A stretch of DNA of 64,000 nucleotides from Levilactobacillus brevis ATCC 14869 = DSM 20054 (GCF_001433855.1 NZ_AZCP01000005.1:31465-95464), one strand, 5' to 3'; counted from the stretch's first letter, positions 7,977 to 18,203 are shown. The notes: generated by a model from the sequence alone, not told the origin. Program-made: numbers and translations.

Positions 7977-8663
7977 TTAGTCGCGAGCATTCAAAACTTC
8001 GGGACCGTCCTGACGACCAACGATGACAGTGTTGACCGTGTCTAAGAACAGACCGTGTTCAACGACACCTACAATGCCATTGAGTGTATTCGCTAAGTCG
8101 TGGGGGTGATCAATCCGGCCGAGGTGTAAGTCAATGATGTAGTTTTTGGAATCGGTCAAGACATGTTCACCAGTATCTGTCATCCGGAAGCTGGGGTTGA
8201 AGCCCATCTTGTTTAGCTTTTCTAGAACGTGGCTGGAACCAAATGGAATCACTTCTAAGGGGAGTGGGAAGGCACCTAAATGGTGAACCATTTTGCTTTC
8301 GTCAACGATCCACATGTTTTTAGTGGAGTTGATAGCGACAATTTTTTCCCAGAGATGAGCGGCACCGCCACCCTTGATTCCTTGGAAGTTGTCATCAATT
8401 TCATCGGCCCCGTCGATGGTTAAATCGAGGTGATCGACTTCGTCAAGTTCCTTGATGGTAATCCCAAGGGATTCAGCTTGCTTGGCAGAACGGTCTGACG
8501 TGGCAACACCGATGATGTGTAGGCCTTCATTTTTAACCCGTTCCCCAAGGGCATCAATCATGTAACGGACGGTTGAGCCAGTCCCGATGCCTAAGATCAT
8601 GCCATCTTCAACGTATTTAACTGCTTCTTGACCAACGAGGGCCTTTAATGCGTTTTGATCCAT
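7977..8663 (-). CDS. rpiA: Ribose-5-phosphate isomerase A
   Basis: RpiA interconverts ribose 5-phosphate and ribulose 5-phosphate in the pentose phosphate pathway and feeds nucleotide synthesis and phosphoketolase metabolism. The 228-residue product has the substrate-binding [15 protein letters not shown] near residues 25-40, the catalytic [11 protein letters not shown] segment, and [14 protein letters not shown]. The length is that of bacterial RpiA. Its ribosome binding site (GAGGAG) lies inside the last codons of the upstream GNAT gene, seven bases away, so the two are translationally coupled. A terminator follows at 7915-7955. Confidence 0.95.
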   Translation of the reverse strand: MDQNALKALVGQEAVKYVEDGMILGIGTGSTVRYMIDALGERVKNEGLHIIGVATSDRSAKQAESLGITIKELDEVDHLDLTIDGADEIDDNFQGIKGGGAAHLWEKIVAINSTKNMWIVDESKMVHHLGAFPLPLEVIPFGSSHVLEKLNKMGFNPSFRMTDTGEHVLTDSKNYIIDLHLGRIDHPHDLANTLNGIVGVVEHGLFLDTVNTVIVGRQDGPEVLNARD

Positions 8664-8670
8664 TAGTAAA

Positions 8671-9012
8671 TTACTCCTCTTCTACGTGTTCTAAGTGTAA
8701 AGCGGCTGGTTGAATTGCCGCCGCACCGGTCACTGGCAACTGATTGGCTGCCAATAATTGTGGTGCTGGATGCTGGACGAAGTACCGTTTGGCATAGGGG
8801 TCCAACACATTGACTGTGACGTTAGCGGCCGTTGCAAGCTTAGTAAAACGATTTATCAGTTGCTCAGCTAGTTCAGCCGCAGGTTGGTTGGGGCGCACAA
8901 ATAATTGTTCCAAAACCCAACGTGAATCGCTTAACGGTAGATAGTGTAAGCGCGCCAACAGCTGTTCATCAACCGTGATACTCAGTTGACCAGGTTGTTC
9001 CGTGATTGTCAT
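8671..9012 (-). CDS. Small GNAT-fold N-acetyltransferase (YjdJ/COG2388-like)
   Basis: This 113-residue protein resembles the short COG2388 GNAT family, in which a beta-strand core ([49 protein letters not shown]) binds acetyl-CoA. The motif [14 protein letters not shown] near the middle is diagnostic: in this family the Cys/Tyr-x-F-x-x-HP region lines the active site. The start at 9012 has AAAGGAG eight bases upstream; a longer frame to 9069 lacks such a site. It is the first gene of a two-gene unit with rpiA. The acetyl acceptor is unknown. Confidence 0.75.
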   Translation of the reverse strand: MTITEQPGQLSITVDEQLLARLHYLPLSDSRWVLEQLFVRPNQPAAELAEQLINRFTKLATAANVTVNVLDPYAKRYFVQHPAPQLLAANQLPVTGAAAIQPAALHLEHVEEE

Positions 9013-9190
9013 ACGGGCACTCCTTTCATGACCAGTCTTACTCTTTGATTCTGGTCTATCAGGCGACACTTGTCAACTCCTTTTATGGATGGAAAAAACT
9101 TCTTAAGAGCGAAGAATTTTACTGGTAATCTACGGGCAGGTTGCTTATTCTGGTAACAGAACGAAAAAGATTAAGGGAGTGCTGTTAACC

Positions 9191-9730
9191 ATGCAACGAG
9201 GATTTGAAATTGTGAGTAAGTACGCGGATCAGGGATTAACACTGCCTTACCGAACGACTAAACAATCGGCGGGTTATGATTTTGAGTGTGCCACTGATTT
9301 TACCTTACCGTCCATTTGGCGACATGATGTGTTGCATGCCTTTAAGCAATTACGTCACCGTGAGGCGTTGACAACTGATGAACTGACAGCGGGGCAGCAT
9401 GATTTAAAACCATACCTGGTCCCAACGGGGATTAAGGCCTACATGCAGCCGGGGGAAGTCTTGATTTTAGCCAATCGATCGAGCAATCCATTGAAGCATC
9501 AATTAGTATTGCCCAACGGTGTCGGCGTGATTGACGCAGATTATTATAATAACGAGAAAAACGAGGGTGAAATTTTTGTGCAACTCCTGAATTTTGGCCT
9601 CCGCGATGTTGTCATCAAGAAAGGCCAGCGAATCGCGCAAGGCATTTTCATGCCATATTTACGGGCCGATGATGAACAGGCACCGCAACAGGAACGTATC
9701 GGTGGCTTTGGCTCATCTGATCGGACTTAA
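9191..9730 (+). CDS. dut: dUTP diphosphatase (trimeric dUTPase family)
   Basis: The enzyme hydrolyses dUTP to dUMP and pyrophosphate, keeping uracil out of DNA and supplying the dTMP pathway. The 179-residue product shows the five dUTPase motifs: SAGYDF (I), NRSSNPLKHQL (II, P-loop-like), GVIDADYYNN (III), KKGQRIAQGIF (IV) and a C-terminal GGFGSSDRT (V). An insertion of about 40 residues (IWRHDVLHAFKQLRHREALTTDELTAGQHD) between motifs I and II is longer than in most cellular dUTPases and is typical of a Firmicute/phage subgroup. AAGGGAG precedes the ATG at 9191. It is followed by radA with its own promoter. Confidence 0.88.
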   Translation: MQRGFEIVSKYADQGLTLPYRTTKQSAGYDFECATDFTLPSIWRHDVLHAFKQLRHREALTTDELTAGQHDLKPYLVPTGIKAYMQPGEVLILANRSSNPLKHQLVLPNGVGVIDADYYNNEKNEGEIFVQLLNFGLRDVVIKKGQRIAQGIFMPYLRADDEQAPQQERIGGFGSSDRT

Positions 9731-9824
9731 TTGATTCGTAAATTCCCTGACAGACTAGTGGGGATTTATCGGTTAGATATGCTAAAATATACACAGTAGA
9801 CCAATTTGAAAAAGAGGGATGAAT

Positions 9825-11201
9825 GTGGCGAAACCAAGAACAACGTATGTGTGTCAAAATTGTGATTATAGCTCACCCCGTTATTTGGGGCGTTGTCCCA
9901 ATTGTGGTGAGTGGAACACGATGGTGGAAGAAGTCGTCACACCGGCTGCCGCCAAGCCACAATCAACCCGGACCACTGCTTCCGGAGAACGGTCACACCC
10001 ACAACTCATGAGTGAGATTAAACACTCAACGGAAAGCCGAACGAAGACGCAAATGGAAGAACTGAACCGAGTGCTGGGTGGGGGAATTGTGCCGGGATCT
10101 TTGATCCTAATCGGTGGTGATCCTGGAATTGGAAAATCAACCCTCTTGCTTCAAGTATCGGGGCAACTCAGCCAAACAGGCGGTAAAGTGTTGTATGTTT
10201 CTGGAGAAGAAAGTGCGTCACAGATTAAAATGCGGGCGGATCGGTTAGTCGTCAATAGCGACCACTTGTATCTTTATCCAGAAACTGATATGGCCAGTAT
10301 TCGCGCGAACATTGAACAGATGAAACCTGATTACGTGGTCATTGATTCCGTTCAGACCATGCAGGCGCCGGGAATCGAGTCGGCGATTGGTTCGGTCTCA
10401 CAAATTCGTGCGGTCACTGGTGAGCTGATGCAGATTGCCAAAACCAATGGCATCACTATTTTTGTGGTGGGGCATGTGACGAAGGGCGGCGCAATTGCCG
10501 GTCCTAAGATTCTGGAACACATGGTAGATACGGTTCTTTACTTTGAAGGTGACCTCCATCATACGTACCGAATTCTCCGAGCGGTCAAGAACCGATTCGG
10601 GTCAACGAATGAGTTGGGTATCTTTGAAATGCGTGAAGGTGGCTTGTATGAAGTTGCTAATCCGTCAGAAATTTTCTTGGAAGAACGATTGAAGGACGCA
10701 ACCGGCTCGGCCATTGTGGTATCAATGGAAGGTACGCGGCCAATTTTGGTAGAAGTTCAGGCGTTAATTACACCATCGGTCTTTGGTAATGCGCAACGCA
10801 CATCCAGCGGCCTGGATCGTAATCGGGTGTCGTTGTTGATGGCTGTGCTAGAAAAACGGGCCAATCTAATGCTCCAAAATCAAGATGCATTTTTAAAGGC
10901 AGCAGGTGGCGTTAAGCTGGATGAACCGGCGATTGATTTGGCAATTGCACTGTCGATTGCATCGAGTTATCGCGATACGGCCACGCAGCCAACGGATTGT
11001 TTTGTCGGTGAAGTTGGCCTGACTGGTGAAATCCGTCGGGTTAATCGAATTGAACAACGGGTTGCGGAAGCGAAAAAACTGGGCTTTAAGCGGATCTTCA
11101 TTCCCAAGAATAACCTTCAAGGGTGGACGCCCGATCCCGGAATTGATGTGGTCGGCGTGTCAACGTTACGACAAGCGTTAAAACTGGCTTTGGACGTGTA
11201 A
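9825..11201 (+). CDS. radA: DNA repair protein RadA
   Basis: RadA is a RecA-like helicase that promotes branch migration during recombinational repair and natural transformation. The 458-residue product has the N-terminal C4 zinc finger (CQNC and CPNC in the first 30 residues), Walker [13 protein letters not shown], the RadA-specific [11 protein letters not shown] motif and a C-terminal Lon-protease-like domain. The GTG at 9825 is preferred because GAGGG lies six bases upstream and the protein then begins AKPRTTYVC as in other RadA proteins. An ATG at 9819 would overlap that site. It is followed closely by yacL, as in Bacillus. Confidence 0.93.
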   Translation: MAKPRTTYVCQNCDYSSPRYLGRCPNCGEWNTMVEEVVTPAAAKPQSTRTTASGERSHPQLMSEIKHSTESRTKTQMEELNRVLGGGIVPGSLILIGGDPGIGKSTLLLQVSGQLSQTGGKVLYVSGEESASQIKMRADRLVVNSDHLYLYPETDMASIRANIEQMKPDYVVIDSVQTMQAPGIESAIGSVSQIRAVTGELMQIAKTNGITIFVVGHVTKGGAIAGPKILEHMVDTVLYFEGDLHHTYRILRAVKNRFGSTNELGIFEMREGGLYEVANPSEIFLEERLKDATGSAIVVSMEGTRPILVEVQALITPSVFGNAQRTSSGLDRNRVSLLMAVLEKRANLMLQNQDAFLKAAGGVKLDEPAIDLAIALSIASSYRDTATQPTDCFVGEVGLTGEIRRVNRIEQRVAEAKKLGFKRIFIPKNNLQGWTPDPGIDVVGVSTLRQALKLALDV

Positions 11202-11236
11202 GGCCAAAGTAACTTTGAAGGGAGGTGAATGTAAAC

Positions 11237-12421
11237 ATGCATAAGAAGACAGTTATTTTGATTATTTTCGCTATCTTAGGTGGCGTGATGGGTGCCGCAT
11301 ATTTCACCCGGGCTTGGTTAGTGATGGGCATTACCAGCCGACTGGTCAACAACATCATTGTTAATATCTTGCTTGGTGCTATTATTTTCCTTATTTTGGG
11401 ATCGCTTTTTGCGGGTGTGCTGGTTCGATTGATCAATCGAATCGAAGCGTACCTGAATCGACAGAACCCGATGACGTTGATCTTCGGTAGCTTGCTAACG
11501 ATTGTTGGTCTAGCCCTCGCCTTATTGATTTCACAATTCTTGTTCCGAGTACCGTCATTTTTCATCGGCACAGTTATTCCGTGGATTTTGATGATTTTAT
11601 TTGGGTACTTTGGTTACCGGATTGGGGCGCGGCTGAGTAAGATTCGACTTGAAGAATGGCGTAAGCTGTTCCAGTCGCGAAGCAAGAAAGCTGAAGAAGA
11701 GACCGACAAACAGGTCTTGGATAAGGAAACGGAACCAAACTTCCATCACTATAAGATTTTGGATACCAATATCCTGATTGACGGTCGGATTTATGATCTG
11801 GCTAAGACGGGATTTCTAGAAGGAACCTTACTAGTCCCCAACTTCGTGCTCTATGAATTACAGTACATTGCAGATTCTAGCGACTCAATCAAACGGGTCC
11901 GGGGTCGACGCGGATTGGACATTTTAAACAAGTTGCAAAATGAACATATTATGCCCATCGAGATGTATGAGGGGGACTTCGAAGATATTCCAGAAGTTGA
12001 TAGCAAACTGATCGCACTGGCCAAGCAAAATGGTGGTGTGATTGTGACTAACGATTACAATCTCAATAAAGTGATCCAGTTCCAAAATGTTCAGGTCTTG
12101 AATATTAATTCTTTGGCTAATGCGTTGAAGCCCCGAGTGATTCCGGGAGAAAACCTGCACGTGATGGTTGTGAAGAATGGGACCGAACGACAACAAGGGG
12201 TTGCTTATCTTGATGATGGAACAATGGTTGTCGTGGAAGATGGCCGTTACTTTATCAATAAGCAGTTAGACGTTGTAGTGACGAGTGCTATTCAAACGGA
12301 TGCTGGTCGGATGATTTTTGCCAAGCCATTGCATTCTAACAAGAATATTGAAGAACAGGCCAACGCTGGCAAAGAAGGCAAGGGAAGTAATTCCGCAAAG
12401 CCAACTAAGCGGTCGCGGTAG
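11237..12421 (+). CDS. yacL: PIN/TRAM-domain membrane protein YacL
   Basis: The 394-residue product has four transmembrane segments in the first 120 residues, then a PIN nuclease-fold domain (LDTNILIDGRIYDLAKTGFLEGTLLVPNFVLYELQYIAD, with conserved acidic residues) and a C-terminal TRAM domain (HVMVVKNGTERQQGVAYLDDGTMVVVEDG). YacL proteins are conserved in Firmicutes next to radA, and a membrane-bound RNase role has been suggested. The basic tail (KPTKRSR) fits nucleic-acid contact. The start at 11237 has GGAGG 11 bases upstream. It is likely co-transcribed with radA, 35 bases away. Confidence 0.88.
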   Translation: MHKKTVILIIFAILGGVMGAAYFTRAWLVMGITSRLVNNIIVNILLGAIIFLILGSLFAGVLVRLINRIEAYLNRQNPMTLIFGSLLTIVGLALALLISQFLFRVPSFFIGTVIPWILMILFGYFGYRIGARLSKIRLEEWRKLFQSRSKKAEEETDKQVLDKETEPNFHHYKILDTNILIDGRIYDLAKTGFLEGTLLVPNFVLYELQYIADSSDSIKRVRGRRGLDILNKLQNEHIMPIEMYEGDFEDIPEVDSKLIALAKQNGGVIVTNDYNLNKVIQFQNVQVLNINSLANALKPRVIPGENLHVMVVKNGTERQQGVAYLDDGTMVVVEDGRYFINKQLDVVVTSAIQTDAGRMIFAKPLHSNKNIEEQANAGKEGKGSNSAKPTKRSR

Positions 12422-12429
12422 AATGAAGG

Positions 12430-12459
12430 TCTCACGGCAATGGCCGTGGGGCTTTTATT
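12430..12459 (+). terminator. Intrinsic terminator after yacL
   Basis: A stem of about nine bases with wobble pairs (TCTCACGGC with GCCGTGGGG) and a three-base loop is followed by CTTTT. Confidence 0.7.
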
Positions 12460-12601
12460 TTGAAAATTTTAACGTGGGTGCCTTTCAGCTAGGTGGTTCA
12501 TGTGAGTTCTATGGATGTTTAGGATAAGATCAGTCTGGACCGCCTTTCAAAAATTTCTGAAAGCCATTTAGGTGCCATACCTTTATTTTTCAGGCCAGTC
12601 A

Positions 12602-12629
12602 TTGTACACTTAACTTAATCTGTCATAAT
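12602..12629 (+). promoter_or_regulatory. Promoter of gltX
   Basis: TTGTAC (12602-12607), a 16-base spacer and CATAAT (12624-12629) lie about 55 bases before the gltX start. No T-box leader is visible between promoter and gene. A short inverted repeat (CTTTCA/TGAAAG, about 12544-12564) lies upstream without an assigned role. Confidence 0.5.
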
Positions 12630-12684
12630 CTGATGACGGCACAGCAGTAACGCTATGAAAAAAACTAGAAAGAGGCGTAACGTT

Positions 12685-14175
12685 TTGGCGAAAAATTCAA
12701 TTCGGGTTCGGTATGCTCCGAGCCCAACCGGTCATTTGCACATTGGTAATGCCCGGACGGCCATTTTTAATTATTTATTTGCCCGTCACAATAAGGGTAA
12801 GTTCATCATCCGGATCGAGGATACGGATACGAAACGCAATATCGAAGACGGTGAACGGAGCCAATTGGAAAACTTAAAGTGGCTCGGTTTGGATTGGGAT
12901 GAGGGTCCTGATGTTGGTGGTGACTATGGTCCTTACCGGCAGTCTGAACGTCGCGATATTTATACGCCATTGATTCAACAATTGTTGGACGAAGGCAAGG
13001 CTTATGAATCTTACCGGACGGAAGAAGAACTTCAAGCCGACCGGGAAGCCCAAAAGGCGCGCAAAGAAATGCCCCATTACGAGTATGAATATGCCGGGAT
13101 GTCGGAAGAAGAAAAGCAAGCTGCCATTGACGAAGCAAAGGCTAAAGGCTTAAAGCCAGTTATTCGATTCCGCGTTCCTAAGGATGAAGTCTTTGCCTGG
13201 GACGATATGGTTAAGGGTCACGTGTCCTTTAATTCGGATACCATTGGTGGTGACTTTGTCATTGCTAAGCGTGATGGTATGCCAACTTATAATTTTGCCG
13301 TGGTTGTGGACGATCACAAGATGGCCATCAGTCATGTTTTCCGGGGCGACGATCACGTTGCCAACACGCCTAAGCAATTGATGATCTATCAAGCGTTTGG
13401 TTGGGAAGCACCAAAGTTTGGTCACATGAGTCTGATTATTAGCAAGGACACCGGTAAGAAGTTGTCTAAGCGAGATGAATCTGTTCTCCAATTCATCGAA
13501 CAGTATCGTAGCTTGGGTTACTTGCCAGAAGCGATGTTTAACTTCATCTTGTTGTTAGGTTGGTCACCAGTTGGTGAAGAGGAAATCTTCAACAAGAAAC
13601 AATTTATCAAGATGTACGATGAAACGCGTCTGAGCTCGTCACCGGCCACTTTTGACAGTGACAAGTTGGAATGGTTAAACAACCGTTACGTTAAGGATGC
13701 CGATGACAGTACCATTATGGATCTGGCTTTGAAGCAATTGATTAAGGCTGGGAACATGCCTGCTAATCCAGATGCCAAGACTATCGAATGGGCTCGCCAA
13801 TTAATCAATCTGTACAAGCGTCAAATGAGCTACATGGCCCAGATTAATGACATGGCTTCGGTCTTCTTTGAAGAACCAGAGCAGGTGTCCGGTGAGGCGT
13901 TTGATGAAATCAATAACGACACCGCACCAGTTGTCTTAAAAGAATTTGCTGCTCAGATCGAAGCGTTGGATCTCTTTGATTCCGTGGAAATTTTCAAGGT
14001 AATCAAGTCAGTTCAAGCTAAGACGGGCATCAAAGGTCGTCAGTTGTGGATGCCAATTCGGATTGCTGTGACGCACGAAATGCACGGTCCAGAATTACCA
14101 GAATCAATCGAGTTAGTTGGGCGGGAGACTGCCTTAGAACACATTCACCAAACGCTGGCCCAATTAAAAGGCTAA
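12685..14175 (+). CDS. gltX: Glutamate-tRNA ligase
   Basis: GltX charges tRNA-Glu and, in Firmicutes lacking GlnRS, also tRNA-Gln, which an amidotransferase then corrects. The 496-residue product has the class I signature HLHIGN within [17 protein letters not shown] near the N-terminus and the KMSKS equivalent KLSKRDE at about residue 250. The TTG at 12685 has AAGAGG nine bases upstream and gives the family-typical start [15 protein letters not shown]. An ATG ten codons earlier has no ribosome binding site. A terminator separates it from cysS, as is common in Bacilli. Confidence 0.95.
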
Positions 14176-14184
14176 TATTTGGTA

Positions 14185-14232
14185 AAGAAGCCGTGTGAGG
14201 GCTAGTTAGCCTTCATTCGGCTTCTTTGTTTT
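14185..14232 (+). terminator. Intrinsic terminator after gltX
   Basis: AAGAAGCCG (14185-14193) pairs with CGGCTTCTT (14218-14226) around a loop that itself contains GGCTAGTTAGCC. A T-rich stretch follows. Confidence 0.8.
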
Positions 14233-14243
14233 TGGTCGGATTA

Positions 14244-14252
14244 TGCTACAAT
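14244..14252 (+). promoter_or_regulatory. Extended -10 promoter of cysS
   Basis: TG-C-TACAAT lies just beyond the gltX terminator, 78 bases before the cysS start. No T-box features are seen in the leader. Confidence 0.5.
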
Positions 14253-14329
14253 GGAGCTAATACTTTGTCAGTTGACCAATGACTTAACCAAAATGATTGT
14301 AAACTATGTGACACGAGAGGAGCTTCGGG

Positions 14330-15742
14330 ATGCTGAAAGTCTTTAATACGATGACGCGTCAAAAGGAAACATTTGAACCGATTACCCCCGGAATGGTCAA
14401 CATGTACGTGTGTGGCCCGACGGTGTATAACTATATTCACATTGGAAATGCGCGGAGTGCCATTGCCTTTGATACCATTCGCCGATACTTTGAGTACCGC
14501 GGCTATCAGGTGAAGTATGTCTCAAACTTCACGGATGTTGATGACAAGATGATTAACGAGGCCAACAAAGAGGGCATTACGGTTCCTGAACTAGGTGATC
14601 GATTTATCGCGGCCTTTAAAGAAGATACAGCTGCGTTGAATATTGAACCGGCAACCGTGAATCCCCGCGCAACTGAGCATATTAATGAAATTATTGAATT
14701 CGTCCAAGACCTGATTGATAAGGATTATGCTTATCCGGTTGATGGGGACGTTTACTACCGAGCCCACAAGTTCAGTCATTATGGGGAATTAGCCCATTTG
14801 AACTTGGATGATCTCGAAGAAGGGGCTTCTCAGCACACCAACGACGAAGAAACCGCCCGCAAAGAAGATCCCGTCGATTTTGCCCTGTGGAAGGGCGCAA
14901 AGCCGGGTGAAATTTCGTGGCCATCTCCTTGGGGCGCTGGCCGTCCAGGTTGGCACATCGAATGTTCCGTCATGTCGACGCACTATTTGGGCGAAACGTT
15001 TGATATTCATGGCGGCGGTGAGGACTTGATTTTCCCGCATCACCAAAACGAAATTGCGCAAAGCGAAGCCAAAACAGGGAAAACCTTTGTTCATTACTGG
15101 TTGCATAATGGTTTTGTGACGATCGGTGATGACAATGAAAAGATGAGTAAGTCACTTGGTAACTTTGTGACGGTTCACGATATCTTGAAGACGGTGGATC
15201 CGCAAACGTTGCGTTTCTTTATGTCGACAACGCAGTACCGGCGACCAATCCAATATACCCAGCAGAATCTGGATACAGCAGAACGGAACCTGGAACGATT
15301 GCAGACGGCCTACGATAACATGGGCTATCGACTGAAGGACGCTGAGGCTGGTAATGATCCTAAGGTGGAACAAGAAACGCGGCAAATTGTCGCCGATTAT
15401 ATTGATGCGATGGATGATGACTTTAACGTGCAAAATGGGATTGCTAAAGTCCATGAATTAGCACGATTAGGGAATGTTTATGCTGAACGGCCAGTGGTGT
15501 TTGCTGGGACACTGGACTTTATTCGTCAGACGTTGAGTGATTTGTTAAGCGTCTTTGGCATTAAATTTGCCGCCGCAGCCACCCTAGATGATGACCGCAT
15601 CCAAGCCCTCATTGATGAGCGCTTGGCCGCTCGGAAATCACGGGACTTCTTGCGAAGTGATGAGATTCGTGAGCAATTGAAGAGTCAAGGAATTATTTTG
15701 GAAGACACGCCCCAAGGGACGCGTTGGCGAAAGGAAAATTAA
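14330..15742 (+). CDS. cysS: Cysteine-tRNA ligase
   Basis: CysS charges tRNA-Cys. The 470-residue product has the zinc-binding [16 protein letters not shown] block (zinc cysteine followed by the HIGH equivalent HIGN), the second zinc-site segment [14 protein letters not shown], and KMSKSLGN at about residue 268. The start ATG has GAGAGGAG eight bases upstream. Its stop TAA shares one base with the mrnC start, so cysS-mrnC-rlmB form a tightly coupled unit as in Bacillus subtilis. Confidence 0.96.
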   Translation: MLKVFNTMTRQKETFEPITPGMVNMYVCGPTVYNYIHIGNARSAIAFDTIRRYFEYRGYQVKYVSNFTDVDDKMINEANKEGITVPELGDRFIAAFKEDTAALNIEPATVNPRATEHINEIIEFVQDLIDKDYAYPVDGDVYYRAHKFSHYGELAHLNLDDLEEGASQHTNDEETARKEDPVDFALWKGAKPGEISWPSPWGAGRPGWHIECSVMSTHYLGETFDIHGGGEDLIFPHHQNEIAQSEAKTGKTFVHYWLHNGFVTIGDDNEKMSKSLGNFVTVHDILKTVDPQTLRFFMSTTQYRRPIQYTQQNLDTAERNLERLQTAYDNMGYRLKDAEAGNDPKVEQETRQIVADYIDAMDDDFNVQNGIAKVHELARLGNVYAERPVVFAGTLDFIRQTLSDLLSVFGIKFAAAATLDDDRIQALIDERLAARKSRDFLRSDEIREQLKSQGIILEDTPQGTRWRKEN

Positions 15743-16149
15743 TGAGTGAAGTAGATTATCGACAACTAAACGGGGTCGCATTGGCCTATATGGGGGATGC
15801 GGCTTATGAAGTCATCATTCGACGGCATTTAATTGCCGAGGGATTGGCTAAACCGAACCACCTCCAAAAAACAGCAACTCACTATGTTTCGGCAAAGGCG
15901 CAAGCAGCCTTGATTAACTTAATGGAACAAGACGAGGTGTTAAGCGAAGCCGAGTGGACGATGTTCAAACGTGGGCGAAATGCCAAGAGCTACACGCATG
16001 CTAAGAATACAGACGTGGTCACTTATCGGATTTCAACTGGATTTGAAGCGTTGATGGGATATCTGGCGTTGAGTGACCAGCAAAAACGGGTTGCCGAATT
16101 GGGTCAGTGGTGCATTGAACAAGTAGAAGCGGGGCGGACTGAAAAATGA
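15742..16149 (+). CDS. mrnC: Mini-ribonuclease III
   Basis: Mini-III is an RNase III catalytic domain without a dsRNA-binding domain; it matures the ends of 23S rRNA in Firmicutes. The 135-residue product has [22 protein letters not shown], in which the acidic residues coordinate Mg2+, and the later [14 protein letters not shown]. Its ATG overlaps the cysS stop codon (TAATG) and AAAGGA lies inside the cysS 3' end. It ends in a four-base overlap (ATGA) with rlmB. Both of its neighbours act in translation. Confidence 0.93.
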   Translation: MSEVDYRQLNGVALAYMGDAAYEVIIRRHLIAEGLAKPNHLQKTATHYVSAKAQAALINLMEQDEVLSEAEWTMFKRGRNAKSYTHAKNTDVVTYRISTGFEALMGYLALSDQQKRVAELGQWCIEQVEAGRTEK

Positions 16150-16913
16150 AACCAGTTGAGAATAATGAAGAAAATAATGATTTTGTCATCGGTCGGCATC
16201 CGGCAGTAGCAGCACTACGAAGTCAGCAGACCATCAACAAGGTCTTCTTGCAAAGTGGGCTCAAGGCAGAAGCACTGGATGAAATTCGTCAATTGGCTAA
16301 GAAACGGCATTTAGTCATTTCCGAAGTACCCAAGCAGAAACTAGATTTGTTAACGGATCATCAGAACCACCAAGGTGTGGCCTTAGGCGTATCGGCGTTT
16401 GCTTATGCGACAATTGATGATCTCTTTGACCGTGCGGCTGCGGCCGGTGAAGCCCCATTCTTCTTGGTTTTAGACGGGGTAGAAGATCCACATAACTTAG
16501 GATCGATTCTCCGGACAGCTGATGCCAGTGGTGTTCATGGCATTATTATTCCTAAGCGACGAGCGGTAGGATTGACGTCGGTGGTGGCTAAGACTTCGAC
16601 TGGGGCGATTGAACGGGTACCCGTTGCGCGAGTGACCAACTTGGTCAATACCGTTCGCGAATTAAAAGATCGTGGTGTCTGGGTCTTTGGTACCGATATG
16701 GCAGGGACTGATTATCGTGACTGGGATGCTAAGGGCGCTAGTGCGCTGATTATTGGTAATGAAGGTAAGGGAATTTCGCGACTACTCAAGGAAACCGTTG
16801 ACCAAATGTTGACGATTCCCATGGTGGGGGAAGTTCAAAGCCTTAATGCCAGTGTTGCTGCTGGCTTGCTGATGTATCAGGGATTTAGCTCCCGGCACCC
16901 AGTCCAGCATTAA
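16146..16913 (+). CDS. rlmB: 23S rRNA (guanosine-2'-O)-methyltransferase RlmB (SpoU/TrmH family)
   Basis: RlmB methylates the ribose of G2251 (E. coli numbering) in the peptidyl-transferase region of 23S rRNA. The 255-residue product has the N-terminal substrate-binding L30e-like domain ([11 protein letters not shown]) and the SpoU knot motifs: [30 protein letters not shown] and the C-terminal [22 protein letters not shown], which binds SAM. It overlaps mrnC by four bases and is followed 28 bases later by rae1. Confidence 0.93.
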   Translation: MKPVENNEENNDFVIGRHPAVAALRSQQTINKVFLQSGLKAEALDEIRQLAKKRHLVISEVPKQKLDLLTDHQNHQGVALGVSAFAYATIDDLFDRAAAAGEAPFFLVLDGVEDPHNLGSILRTADASGVHGIIIPKRRAVGLTSVVAKTSTGAIERVPVARVTNLVNTVRELKDRGVWVFGTDMAGTDYRDWDAKGASALIIGNEGKGISRLLKETVDQMLTIPMVGEVQSLNASVAAGLLMYQGFSSRHPVQH

Positions 16914-16941
16914 TTGCAGCAGTGAGTGAGGGAGAGCGTCA

Positions 16942-17487
16942 ATGAAAGAAGACATTTTAATTGTGGATGCCTATAACATGATTGGCAACTGGCCCAAGCT
17001 CAATCGCTTAAAGCTAACGGACCGTTTACCTGAGGCCCGTGATGAGCTGCTAAACATGTTGGCAAATTATAAAAAATTACGGGATGCAAGTATTACAGTG
17101 GTTTTTGACGCGATGTACGTTCCCGGAATTTCTAAAAGTTATCGCCAGTTTGACCTTGAAGTCGTGTGGACTAATCGAGATGAAACGGCGGATAGTTATA
17201 TCGAACGATTGGCGAAAGAACGTCAAACACGGTTCACTCAAGTGACCGTTGCAACCAGTGACCAGGCTGAACAGTGGACGATCTTCTCTGAAGGTGCATT
17301 GCGGATTCCAGCTGGTGAGTTATTGCGTGATATTGAACGGGCCCAAAATGAGGTAAAACAAACAGCTCGTGAGTTTGCCGATCGAGGGCTTGTCCGTAAA
17401 TCACCGTGGAATGATCAGCAACTGTATAAGTTAGAAAAGCTGCGGGATCAAATGATGGCGCGGCCACCTAAAAAGAAAAAAGATTAA
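16942..17487 (+). CDS. rae1: NYN-domain ribosome-associated endoribonuclease (Rae1/YacP)
   Basis: In Bacillus subtilis Rae1 enters the ribosomal A site and cleaves mRNA in a translation-dependent way. The 181-residue product has the PIN-like NYN core: ILIVDAYNMIGNWP with the first catalytic Asp, VVFDAMYVPG and DETADSYIERL with further acidic residues. The C-terminus is strongly basic (MMARPPKKKKD), fitting ribosome contact. The gene order rlmB-rae1-sigH is the Bacillus order. A terminator-like hairpin starts 26 bases after its stop codon and runs into the sigH ribosome binding site. Confidence 0.9.
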   Translation: MKEDILIVDAYNMIGNWPKLNRLKLTDRLPEARDELLNMLANYKKLRDASITVVFDAMYVPGISKSYRQFDLEVVWTNRDETADSYIERLAKERQTRFTQVTVATSDQAEQWTIFSEGALRIPAGELLRDIERAQNEVKQTAREFADRGLVRKSPWNDQQLYKLEKLRDQMMARPPKKKKD

Positions 17488-17491
17488 AACA

Positions 17492-17510
17492 CGTGTTCTC
17501 TGGGGACACG
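17492..17510 (+). repeat. Small hairpin upstream of the sigH attenuator
   Basis: CGTGTTC (17492-17498) pairs with GGACACG (17504-17510) over seven bases around a five-base loop. It has no T-run of its own and sits three bases before the larger sigH hairpin, so the two may stack or compete. Confidence 0.5.
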
Positions 17511-17513
17511 CCC

Positions 17514-17560
17514 AGTCTTCCTTTAGACTAGAGTTACTAGCTAAAGGAGGGCTTTTTCTT
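17514..17560 (+). terminator. Terminator/attenuator hairpin overlapping the sigH ribosome binding site
   Basis: Thirteen consecutive pairs (17514-17526 with 17541-17553, two of them G-U) enclose a small inner CTAG/CTAG stem. The 3' arm contains the entire AAAGGAGG Shine-Dalgarno sequence of sigH. TTTTTCTTT follows at once, and the sigH TTG start lies in the end of this T-run. Read as RNA, it is both an intrinsic terminator for the rae1 transcript and a structure that hides the sigH ribosome binding site. Confidence 0.75.
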
Positions 17561-18129
17561 TGACTGAATTAACAGACCGCACATTAATTTGCCAGCTGCA
17601 GCAATCGATGGATTCTTCGGGATTAGCGATCTTATTTGACCGCTATCGGCCAGTCTTGTATCGTTTACAGCAGACTTACTATATTCCGGGATTTGAACAA
17701 GATGATTGGATTCAAGAAGCCCGGTTAGTTTTGTATACCGCCGTTCAGAAATTCCAGTTGGAGCGGACAACCAGTTTTGGGGCCTTCTATCGGCTAAATC
17801 TAACGCACCGAATTTTTGACCTTATTCGGCAGACACAAGCTCTGAAGCGGCAGATGAATCATACAGCGGTTTCTATTGAGGCCCAGTCGAGTTATTTTGC
17901 GGATACGTTACCTGATTTTCGATGGGCCTTGCGGGAGCAATTAGAAGTAAAAGAGGCCATTTGGCAATTGCTGCCACGATTGTCGGTAGTAGAACGAACG
18001 GTTTTTGTGGGCATTCTTCGTGGGGACTCTTTAGAATTGATTAGTCAACATCAGGCACTAACGTACAAGCAGGCCCGTTCGGCTGCCCAGCGAAGTCAAG
18101 CTAAGTTACGCCGACTCCTCGCCGAATGA
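17560..18129 (+). CDS. sigH: RNA polymerase sigma factor SigH/ComX type
   Basis: This 189-residue sigma-70 family protein has region 2 (ILFDRYRPVLYRLQQTYYIPGFEQDDWIQEARLVLYTAVQKF, with the core-binding and -10 recognition helices) and region 4 (LPRLSVVERTVFVGILRGDSLELISQHQALTYKQARSAAQRS, an HTH). Its place between rae1 and rpmG-secE-nusG is that of Bacillus sigH. In lactic acid bacteria the homologue (SigH/ComX) switches on late competence genes such as comFA and comFC, both present at 54-56 kb. The start is TTG, and its strong AAAGGAGGG site is buried in a hairpin, so expression is probably held low at the RNA level. Confidence 0.85.
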   Translation: MTELTDRTLICQLQQSMDSSGLAILFDRYRPVLYRLQQTYYIPGFEQDDWIQEARLVLYTAVQKFQLERTTSFGAFYRLNLTHRIFDLIRQTQALKRQMNHTAVSIEAQSSYFADTLPDFRWALREQLEVKEAIWQLLPRLSVVERTVFVGILRGDSLELISQHQALTYKQARSAAQRSQAKLRRLLAE

Positions 18130-18203
18130 TTGACGTCACGAGCAAACGATGGTAAGCTACTACGGTATGAGTTAAAGTGGATTTGATCAAAGGTGGTGGC
18201 AAG

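Noticed and set aside
12422..14329. T-box leaders before gltX and cysS
   Set aside because: Neither leader contains the AGGGTGGNACCGCG T-box core, and the gaps are too short after the promoters.
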